Shown in pieces: positions 1 through 5,526 of a stretch of 6,470 nucleotides of DNA. Source of the stretch: JABDNZ01 sp964407425 (GTDB lineage: Bacteria > Gemmatimonadota > Gemmatimonadetes > Longimicrobiales > Gaopeijiaceae); assembly GCA_964407425.1 (NCBI GenBank), contig CAYOVN010000178.1, positions 1 to 6,470 on the forward strand, given 5' to 3'. Each line of letters starts with the position of its first letter. Position 1 is the first letter of the stretch. The position numbers were made by a program, and so were the translations under genes. The notes beneath the pieces were generated by a model, which ran no database searches, had not been told where the DNA came from, and was given only the letters and a program-made list of their open reading frames with translations.

Positions 1-240
1 GATGAGGAAGGAGGAGAGGTCTCCCTTGTCCAGGGTGTAGACCTCAAAAGCCTCGTCGAAGACTTCACTCGACGCCGTCGGGACACCGAACCCCAAATTG
101 AAGCTGAGCGTGGCCTTGGGCTGATGGAACAGGTAATCGCCCTGGTAATCCTGCCCGGCCAGAGCTGTCGGGGTCCCAAGCATACCGCATCCCACCACCA
201 CCAGGGCGCCGAGATGGAAGATGTTTTTTCGAGTCGTCAT
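1..240 (-). CDS. Secreted, probable outer-membrane beta-barrel protein (N-terminal part, cut by window edge)
   Basis: Only the N-terminus is present; the frame stays open to base 1, giving about 80 residues. It begins with a Sec signal peptide: basic MTTRKN, a hydrophobic stretch (LGALVVVGCGMLG) and an ALA-G cleavage site near residue 28. The mature part has alternating polar and aromatic residues (DYLFHQPKATLSFNLGFGVP, then a Phe/Asp-rich EVFDEAFEVYTLDKGD). This resembles the first strands of outer-membrane barrel proteins common in Gemmatimonadota, so a barrel in the outer membrane is inferred, without a specific function. Two ATG codons stand in tandem (243 and 240). The Shine-Dalgarno GAGGAG ends 2 bases before the first and 5 before the second, which favours 240. 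It is transcribed divergently from the DUF4097 gene. It could instead be another periplasmic protein with a signal peptide. Confidence 0.7.
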   Translation of the reverse strand, partial: MTTRKNIFHLGALVVVGCGMLGTPTALAGQDYQGDYLFHQPKATLSFNLGFGVPTASSEVFDEAFEVYTLDKGDLSSFLI

Positions 241-300
241 CATTTCTCCTCAGTACACCGACCGAAGGAAAATCCCCAAGAAAGGCCAGCGACTACCAAA

Positions 301-328
301 GTGGCAAGACGTGTGCCACGTCCTTGCC
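301..328. promoter_or_regulatory. Imperfect palindrome, candidate operator or leader hairpin
   Basis: GGCAAGACGTG (303-313) and CACGTCCTTGCC (317-328) are reverse complements apart from one bulged C, with a 3-base TGC centre. A second, mutually exclusive pairing is GTGGCA (301-306) with TGCCAC (314-319). The site lies 60 bases upstream of the left (-) gene and 200 bases upstream of the DUF4097 gene. Such symmetry fits either a dimeric regulator site or a hairpin in the leader of the left gene. The sequence alone does not decide between them. Confidence 0.4.
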
Positions 329-513
329 AACAAAAAGGCCCCAGAAACCTGACGTTTTCGCCCTCCAAGCCCTTTGGCTCCCCCCAATTGGACAGGGGCC
401 GTCCTTGAAAGGGGACAGAACCCGCCTGGGGCCATTCCAACAATCCGTGGTGACGTGTCATCAAAGTAATGTCGACGCAAGCCCGCCATGGGACTGTTCA
501 TCAATTGAGTAGC

Positions 514-519
514 AAGGAG
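514..519 (+). promoter_or_regulatory. Shine-Dalgarno site that sets the DUF4097 start
   Basis: AAGGAG ends 8 bases before the ATG at 528. An in-frame GTG at 519 overlaps the last base of this site and so cannot be served by it. The ATG is therefore the more likely start, shortening the protein by three residues. Confidence 0.75.
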
Positions 520-527
520 TGAGCTTC

Positions 528-1352
528 ATGAGCCTGATACGTTTTGGCATGGGAATTGGCCTGATAACGCTGCTGGCAGCCCAGCCATCCCCCATCAAAG
601 CCCAGGATGGAACCTTCGAGTGGAACGGCCAGATGAGCTCCGGGCAGACCCTTGAGGTGAGGGGCATCGTCGGGACCATCCGGGCGACTGTGGCCTCGGG
701 AAACCAGGCGCAGGTCATGGCCCGAAAGCATGGAGACGTGGACGACTTCCACCAGGTGGCTGTGGAGATGGCTGAAGATGGGGACCGGATCATCATCTGC
801 GCTGTCTACGGGTCCTGGAACCACGGAAAGGACCGGTGCCATCCGGACCACAAGGACTGGAACGACAAAGAGGACCGGGACCACAGGAACGTAGATATGG
901 ATGTGACGGTGGACTATGAAGTCCAACTTCCGGCCGGGGTGGAGCTGGATGCCGCTGTGGTCGCAGGCGATATCGAAGCCGAAGGGCTTCGCTCCGACGT
1001 CTCCGCAAGCACTGTGGATGGGACGATCTCGGTTGGGACCACCGGAAGAGCCTGGGCCAACTCCGTGAGCGGGGACATGGAGATCCGTATGGAGGACTTC
1101 AGCGGCGGCGACCTGGATTTCAACACCGTGAGCGGAGACATCACGCTCTGGCTTCCATCAGACTTCACTGCGGATGTTGAATTCAGTTCACTTTCCGGTG
1201 ATTTCGAGTCGGACTTCGATATGGAGATTCGGAACAAGAGGGAGCGGAGATGGGTGGGATCGAAGGTGGAGGGGCAGATCGGTGGAGGAGGAAGGGACCT
1301 CTCCTTTCATACCATCAGTGGAGATGTCGAACTCAGGCGCTCGAACAGGTAG
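528..1352 (+). CDS. Secreted DUF4097-type beta-strand-repeat protein
   Basis: The protein has 274 residues from the ATG at 528, which has AAGGAG 8 bases upstream. A Sec signal peptide (about residues 1-25, cleavage near PIKA-QD) sends it to the periplasm or cell surface. The C-terminal half carries repeats of the form h-S-G-D-h: SGD at 181, 202, 223 and 264 (steps of 21, 21 and 41), with weaker copies VAGDIEA near 145 and TVDGTIS near 162. This pattern is typical of the DUF4097 / putative adhesin family, which is predicted to form a beta-solenoid. The molecular role is not established. Residues 95-120 form a His/Asp/Lys-rich insertion between Cys91 and Cys104 and the following strand (VDYEVQLPAGVEL). 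It is monocistronic here and converges on the small membrane gene, with a hairpin after its TAG stop. The family call is fairly sure; adhesin function is not. Confidence 0.85.
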   Translation: MSLIRFGMGIGLITLLAAQPSPIKAQDGTFEWNGQMSSGQTLEVRGIVGTIRATVASGNQAQVMARKHGDVDDFHQVAVEMAEDGDRIIICAVYGSWNHGKDRCHPDHKDWNDKEDRDHRNVDMDVTVDYEVQLPAGVELDAAVVAGDIEAEGLRSDVSASTVDGTISVGTTGRAWANSVSGDMEIRMEDFSGGDLDFNTVSGDITLWLPSDFTADVEFSSLSGDFESDFDMEIRNKRERRWVGSKVEGQIGGGGRDLSFHTISGDVELRRSNR

Positions 1353-1383
1353 GCTTCCCAGCCACCCGACCTGAAGTGGGAAA

Positions 1384-1412
1384 CGGGCCCCGGAGTTAGT
1401 CCCCGGGGCCCG
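1384..1412. terminator. GC-rich hairpin, probable bidirectional terminator
   Basis: CGGGCCCCGG (1384-1393) pairs perfectly with CCGGGGCCCG (1403-1412) around a 9-base loop. It lies between convergent genes ending at 1352 (+) and 1446 (-), where a shared terminator is expected. The T-runs are weak on both sides (CTTCTAT on plus, TTT on minus), so termination may be only partly intrinsic. Confidence 0.65.
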
Positions 1413-1445
1413 CTTCTATGCCACATAAGATGGCGTCTGTGCTCT

Positions 1446-1658
1446 TCAGCTCCGCCGATAGACCGCTGCGTCGATGCAAGCCACAAGGTGGCCCACCCAC
1501 CCCAACAACCCCAGGGTGAAAATGTGGATAACGCCGGCCAACACGAAGAAGAACAACGCCGCGAAGATGCGACCCTGAACCAGCTGACCTAGACCGGGAA
1601 AAAACAAACTGGCAATGGCCGCTATGACGTTCCCGGTGGATCCTTTTCCTTCAGACAT
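1446..1658 (-). CDS. Small two-helix membrane protein with a PGLGQ motif (TM2-like)
   Basis: This is a 70-residue protein. A short polar N-terminus (MSEGKGSTGN) is followed by hydrophobic residues 11-20, the turn motif PGLGQLVQGR (21-30), a second hydrophobic helix (about 31-49) and a more amphipathic segment (51-65) ending in YRRS. A hydrophobic helix, a Pro-Gly-Leu-Gly-Gln turn near a basic residue, then another helix is typical of small inner-membrane proteins of the TM2 / DUF5683-like kind, whose function is unknown. The exact family is uncertain. The start ATG has GAGGGGG 6 bases upstream. It follows the SDR gene in the same direction, but a strong hairpin lies between, so it may be transcribed separately or receive only read-through. 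Its hydrophobic composition and good ribosome site argue that it is a real gene. Confidence 0.7.
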   Translation of the reverse strand: MSEGKGSTGNVIAAIASLFFPGLGQLVQGRIFAALFFFVLAGVIHIFTLGLLGWVGHLVACIDAAVYRRS

Positions 1659-1679
1659 TCAAAACCCCCTCGGACGAAA

Positions 1680-1717
1680 GAACACCTCCCCCATCCTTAC
1701 GGATGAAGGAGGTGTTC
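1680..1717 (-). terminator. Strong hairpin after the SDR gene, terminator or attenuator
   Basis: GAACACCTCC and GGAGGTGTTC form a perfect 10-bp stem. Read on the minus strand, the interior adds two U-G wobbles and CAUCC/GGAUG, giving 17 continuous pairs capped by GUAA, a GNRA-type tetraloop. On the plus strand the wobbles become C/A mismatches, so the structure belongs to the minus-strand transcript. It starts 9 bases past the SDR stop and ends 21 bases before the small gene's ATG. The following U-rich stretch (UUUCG) is weak. Confidence 0.7.
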
Positions 1718-1726
1718 GGGTTCACC

Positions 1727-2896
1727 TTATGGGCTTTGGCGCTTCCATTTTTCGGAATGCCAGGCAGCCAGAACCTCGACTTCACGCTCGGCGGCGATTC
1801 CTGACCTGAGATCCTGCTGACGTTCCAGGGGCCTGGAAAAGTGGAAGTCCAGAGTGTCCTTGGCCGTCACAGCAAGTGGGCGGAAGGTGAGGCCCCGTTC
1901 CACCTCAGGTGTGAGGTCGAATCGAGCGAAACCTTCCCGGCCCGGAAGGGGCGGCTGCCAAGCGGGCATATCCGCGTAGGGCCGGACTCCCATGGCGGAC
2001 AGGAAATCATTGGGAACCCAGGTGAAGACGGTCTCAGCCGTAGTGACAGCCCGGATTCCATAGAGGAGTTGGTCGATGGGTCGGGGTTGGGCAGGCCCCA
2101 CACAGTTGAAGATCCCGTTGTGGTTGTCTTCCCCCACCCGAACCATCCACTCCGTAAAGTCCCTGACATCGATGATCTGAATGGGGTCGGACCCGTCACC
2201 CGGAGCGAGAACCTCACCACCCTTATTTATCCTCACCGGCCAGTACGTGAAACGGTCAGTGTTGTCCCCGGGCCCGATGATTAGGCCAGGCCGGAAGATG
2301 GTGGAGTTTGAAGGGAAGATCTTCTGAACCTGTCTCTCGCAAAGACCCTTCTGCAGTCCGTAGGGAAGACGTTCGGCTCCCGGCTCCACACCCGCGCTCT
2401 CGTAGGTGAAGGTTGGGGCATGAATGCCCATGGGGACGGAGCTCAAATCCGAGTAAGCCGAACGGGATGAAACGTAGTGGTACCGATCCACCGAATCCTT
2501 CAGGAACTCGGTGGAATACTCCACCCAGTCGATGTTGGACGCGTTGTTGTCGAAACAAACGTCCCAGCGCCGGCCACGAAGGGACTCCATGTCCCCGTTC
2601 CGATCCCCTACCAATTTCTCCAGGTCGGGGAAGAGTTCGGTGTTGCTCCGGCCTCGATTGAAGAGGGTGACCTCGTGACCCCGATCCACCGCGTATTGTA
2701 CCGTCGGGGGACCAATGAAGCCGGTCCCACCGAGGACCAGGATCTTGAGGGCTCTCGGCGGCCGCGGCTGCCGGAGTTCGAACTCCGGCCGGGACTCAGC
2801 TGCAAGCTGCCCGGGAACCAGGCCGAGCCCCAAGGCTCCCCCTGCCACCGCTGATGTCCGGAGGAAGTCTCTCCGGCTCGTACCTGCGTTCTTCAT
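1727..2896 (-). CDS. Tat-exported NAD(P)-binding epimerase/dehydratase (extended SDR family)
   Basis: The protein has 389 residues. The N-terminus holds a twin-arginine signal, SRRDFLR (7-13), followed by a weakly hydrophobic Ala/Gly-rich region and a probable cleavage site near LAA-ES (33). The Rossmann fold starts at about residue 50 (KILVLGGTGFIG, with GGTGFIG at 56-62), with NRGRS at 80-84 as the likely NADP-contact loop. The catalytic tyrosine and lysine are in YGLQK (179-183), and RPG (202-204) and RDF (245-247) match extended or CSP41-like SDRs. The family isomerises, dehydrates or reduces nucleotide sugars or related substrates; the substrate here cannot be read. The ATG at 2896 has GGAAGAGG upstream. 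Longer in-frame starts would bury the Tat signal and overlap ggt. It follows ggt by 19 bases, so the two are probably co-transcribed. An NAD(P) enzyme outside the cytoplasm would need pre-bound cofactor, as in glucose-fructose oxidoreductase. Confidence 0.88.
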   Translation of the reverse strand: MKNAGTSRRDFLRTSAVAGGALGLGLVPGQLAAESRPEFELRQPRPPRALKILVLGGTGFIGPPTVQYAVDRGHEVTLFNRGRSNTELFPDLEKLVGDRNGDMESLRGRRWDVCFDNNASNIDWVEYSTEFLKDSVDRYHYVSSRSAYSDLSSVPMGIHAPTFTYESAGVEPGAERLPYGLQKGLCERQVQKIFPSNSTIFRPGLIIGPGDNTDRFTYWPVRINKGGEVLAPGDGSDPIQIIDVRDFTEWMVRVGEDNHNGIFNCVGPAQPRPIDQLLYGIRAVTTAETVFTWVPNDFLSAMGVRPYADMPAWQPPLPGREGFARFDLTPEVERGLTFRPLAVTAKDTLDFHFSRPLERQQDLRSGIAAEREVEVLAAWHSEKWKRQSP

Positions 2897-2915
2897 GGTA
2901 TCCTCTTCCTTTGAA

Positions 2916-4694
2916 TCAGTGTCCGACGGCCGCCCCACCCCGTCGGTGATCGGAGGCGCCGGCCAAGGTTCCATCCCCAAGCCGCATGATGGCCTGAACG
3001 TCGCCAATGTACGGATAAACGTCCCCAGTGCGAATTCTCTCGTCCATTTCGTGCCCCATGGCCTCCAGTGCAGCGACCACTTCAGCGGACAGAGATCCAG
3101 GCTCGTATTGGATCCGGTCGGGGAGATGTTGGTGGTGGAGGCGAGGTGAATTCAGAGCTTGGCGGACGTCCATCCCGAAGTCGATGACGTTGGAAATCTG
3201 CTGAAACACGTTGGTGATGATGGTAGCCCCTCCCGGAGATCCCACAACAAAAAGGAGATCCCCATTCGGAGCCTCCACAATGGTCGGAGTCATTGCCGAG
3301 AGCATCCGTTTCCCCGGAGCAATGGCGTTGGCTTCACCTTGGACCAACCCGTACTGGTTGGGAAATCCGGGCCTCCCCGAGAAATCGTCCATCTCGTTGT
3401 TCAGGATGAACCCAGCCCCTGTTACCGCCACCTTACTCCCGAAAAAAGAGTTGATGGTCGTGGTGATGGAAACGGCGTTCCCCTGGGCGTCCACTACGGA
3501 GAGATGAGTCGTCTCGCCATCGTCGGCGGGGCCGAGGCCGGGACCGACCTCCAGGGATGGCGTGGCCCTGTCCGGCCGGATGGAGGTTCTCCGCTCGGCC
3601 CCGTAGGCCTCCGAAACCATACGGCTCAGAGGGATCTTTACAAAGTCGGGGTCGGCCAGGTAAGTATTCCGGTCTGCATAGGCCCGTTTCCAGGCTTCGG
3701 CCAGAAGGTGCACATGCTCGGTGGAATGATAGCCGAGAGAACCCAGGTCATACCCCTCCAGGATCTTTGCCATAGCGGCCAGTGTCGCACCGCCACTTGA
3801 AGTAGGGGGCATGGAGATGATGCTGTGATCCCGGTAGGTGATTTCAACGGGGTCCCTCCAGGCCGCCTCCATTCCGGCAAGATCCTCATGGGTCAGGATC
3901 CCGCCACCCCGCTCCATCTCCGCCACGATCAGGTCGGCGGTGAGGCCGAGATAGAACCCGTCCCTCCCCTGGGTGGCGATGCGCTCCAGGGTCGCCGCCA
4001 GATCCACCTGGGCGAAGACCTCTCCTACCTCCGGCGGTCGCCCGGAGGAAAGAAAGGTCGCTTCCGTGTAGGGAAAGGTCCGAAGGTTTTCCACGGCCAT
4101 CCTGAACTGCCTGGCCTCCCTCTCCCTGACCTCAAAACCCTCCGCAAGCTCGATGGCCGGGGCCACCAGTTCGGGCCAGGGCAAAACCCCATATTTCTCA
4201 TGGGCCTCCCATAGGCCCGCCACCGATCCCGGGACGCCAACCGCCAAGTGCCCCAAGGTGGAGGCATCCGTCAGTTCCCCCGCCTCGTTCAGATACATGT
4301 CCCGGGAAGCGCCTGATGGAGCCCGCTCCCGGTAATCCAGGCTGGCGGCAGACCCGTCCGACAGCCGAATGACCATGAAGCCCCCACCTCCGATGTTCCC
4401 CGCTTCGGGATTCACGACTGCCAGGGCAAGGGAGGTGGCTACCGCCGCATCGACGGCATTCCCACCAGACCTGAGGATTTCAATCCCTACGGTGGATGCG
4501 TACTCGTCCGTACTCACCACCATTCCCTGGCTCCCCACCACCGGGGCCTCGTCCGACGAGTAGGGCCAGCCTTCCGGAAAGGAGACCCCAGGGGATCCCG
4601 CATCACAGGAGGAAAGGAGGAGGACAAGGGCTAGACCAATGAGCGGCCACCTCCGCCGCGAGACGGGTCGGTTCCCTAGGGTACGGCTGATCAT
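2916..4694 (-). CDS. ggt: Gamma-glutamyltransferase precursor, predicted lipoprotein
   Basis: This 592-residue protein is full length for the Ntn-hydrolase GGT family. GGT cleaves the gamma-glutamyl bond of glutathione and related peptides, transferring the glutamyl group to water or an amino acid. The N-terminus is a signal peptide ending in LLSSC (26-30), so Cys30 is probably lipidated and the enzyme anchored to a membrane outside the cytoplasm. Thr395 in TTHLSVVD is the expected autocleavage site and nucleophile, leaving a large subunit up to 394 and a small one of about 198 residues. Other family marks are YRERAP (Arg122, substrate carboxylate), TINSFFG (Asn415), LNNEMDDF (432-438), the lid-like RPGFPNQYGLV (441-451) and GSPGG (485-489). 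MLSAMTPTIV (464-473) has Ala where E. coli GGT has the second of two serines. AGGAG lies 7 bases before the ATG. The gene sits 40 bases after the PPC gene and 19 before the SDR gene. Confidence 0.95.
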   Translation of the reverse strand: MISRTLGNRPVSRRRWPLIGLALVLLLSSCDAGSPGVSFPEGWPYSSDEAPVVGSQGMVVSTDEYASTVGIEILRSGGNAVDAAVATSLALAVVNPEAGNIGGGGFMVIRLSDGSAASLDYRERAPSGASRDMYLNEAGELTDASTLGHLAVGVPGSVAGLWEAHEKYGVLPWPELVAPAIELAEGFEVREREARQFRMAVENLRTFPYTEATFLSSGRPPEVGEVFAQVDLAATLERIATQGRDGFYLGLTADLIVAEMERGGGILTHEDLAGMEAAWRDPVEITYRDHSIISMPPTSSGGATLAAMAKILEGYDLGSLGYHSTEHVHLLAEAWKRAYADRNTYLADPDFVKIPLSRMVSEAYGAERRTSIRPDRATPSLEVGPGLGPADDGETTHLSVVDAQGNAVSITTTINSFFGSKVAVTGAGFILNNEMDDFSGRPGFPNQYGLVQGEANAIAPGKRMLSAMTPTIVEAPNGDLLFVVGSPGGATIITNVFQQISNVIDFGMDVRQALNSPRLHHQHLPDRIQYEPGSLSAEVVAALEAMGHEMDERIRTGDVYPYIGDVQAIMRLGDGTLAGASDHRRGGAAVGH

Positions 4695-4720
4695 GGAGAC
4701 ACTCCTGAAGGGCGGATCAG

Positions 4721-4736
4721 AGTCGACTGCTCGACT
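4721..4736 (-). other. Small perfect hairpin at the PPC-gene stop codon
   Basis: AGTCGA and TCGACT pair around a 4-base loop in the 40-base gap between the PPC-like gene and ggt. The stem includes two bases of the TAG stop codon (4735-4737). No T-run follows, so it is not a convincing terminator. It might mark an RNA processing or protective structure within an operon, or be chance. Confidence 0.35.
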
Positions 4737-5526
4737 AATTCGGGATAAAGCCTACCTGAAGCCGGTACGGGATAGTCGAGCCCTGACTGAAAGCGGACAC
4801 CTTGAAGTAGAACTCGTCACCCGGATCCACCACCAGCGTCAGGGCCTCATTCCCACCATTCCCCTGGAGGTCCTGGTCCGAGCGTTCCAGCGGTTCGCCA
4901 AACTCACCTTTTTCGTACGCCTCCAGGATCAGGTCGCCCTCTTCCGCCCTCGTGGCTACGGTGACCGTTCCACCCTTTTCCGCTTTAAGGACGAACCAGT
5001 CCCAGTAGTCCCCGGACGTCCCATCCAGGGAGTCCCCTCTGGTATCCTGACCCACCCGAATCGCCACAGCGCTACTTGGGGATCCATCCGGATCGGGGGG
5101 GACACCCAGATCCGGGAAGGGGAGCCAAGAGGCACCCAACCTGAACGGAATCGTCTCCCCACCGTAGTTCTCCACCCGGACCAGGTATTTTCCGGCCCGG
5201 GGGAGGGTCACCGCGAATTGCTCTGCCCCGGCATTGCCACCCAGATCCTGATCCGACCTTCCGTTGGGAAGAGGCTGGCCGTCCGCATCGGTGACGGTGA
5301 GGAAGATATCGGATTCGTCTTTGGATCGAGCCGCGACGGTAAGGACGCCTGCCGATCCGGCCTCAAAGCCGAAGGAGGCCCCTCCCTCGGCTCCGATCAT
5401 CCCTTCCGCCACCTTCCCCGGTGTGAGATCACCAGTGACCTGGCCACCAAGGGCAGAGGGACCGGCTGCAAAAGCCCCCAGAAACAGGAAAACCCCGGTT
5501 CTTTTCAGATTCTGCCTTGCCTTCAT
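4735..5526 (-). CDS. Secreted protein of two PPC-like beta-sandwich domains
   Basis: The protein has 263 residues. A Sec signal peptide (about 1-27, MKARQNLKRT then a hydrophobic stretch and SALG-GQ) precedes two related units, roughly 30-131 and 150-259. Each contains an SDQDL-x-G-N-x-G motif (91-99 and 216-224) followed by a strand ending in TIPFRL or TIPYRL (125-130 and 251-256). The pattern resembles pre-peptidase C-terminal (PPC) domains, which accompany secreted peptidases and help folding, secretion or substrate binding. No catalytic domain is attached, so it is probably a binding or accessory protein. A 12-residue Pro/Asp-rich linker (137-149) joins the units. The ATG at 5526 has AAGGAG 6 bases upstream and overlaps the previous gene's stop as ATGA. 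A longer in-frame start at 5610 would run through that gene and lose the signal peptide. Confidence 0.78.
   Translation of the reverse strand: MKARQNLKRTGVFLFLGAFAAGPSALGGQVTGDLTPGKVAEGMIGAEGGASFGFEAGSAGVLTVAARSKDESDIFLTVTDADGQPLPNGRSDQDLGGNAGAEQFAVTLPRAGKYLVRVENYGGETIPFRLGASWLPFPDLGVPPDPDGSPSSAVAIRVGQDTRGDSLDGTSGDYWDWFVLKAEKGGTVTVATRAEEGDLILEAYEKGEFGEPLERSDQDLQGNGGNEALTLVVDPGDEFYFKVSAFSQGSTIPYRLQVGFIPN

Larger units (their letters stand above)
241..527. other. Divergent intergenic region with palindromes
   Basis: This 287-base gap separates two divergent genes and should hold promoters for both. No open frame here has a credible ribosome site or protein-like composition. It contains an imperfect 26-base palindrome at 303-328, a short TGAC-GT-GTCA inverted repeat at 451-460, and the Shine-Dalgarno sites of both flanking genes. 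TAATGT at 467-472 resembles a -10 box, but no matching -35 lies at normal spacing, so no promoter is called. Confidence 0.5.

Noticed and set aside
124..512. Plus-strand open frames across the left gene and intergenic gap
   Set aside because: No ribosome site, no recognisable protein pattern, and they run antisense to a signal-peptide-bearing gene and through palindromic intergenic DNA.
461..926. Long open frames on the minus strand opposite the DUF4097 gene
   Set aside because: They have no ribosome site, show low-complexity Pro/Val/Arg composition, and overlap a gene with a clear signal peptide and family pattern. They are shadows of high GC coding DNA.
2897..3007. Longer start for the SDR protein (37 extra residues)
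   Set aside because: It would overlap the end of ggt and place the Tat signal internally; the ATG at 2896 has a proper Shine-Dalgarno site.
3159..3800. A 213-codon open frame on the plus strand inside ggt
   Set aside because: The opposite strand encodes a full-length, motif-complete GGT, and the plus frame resembles no protein I recognise.
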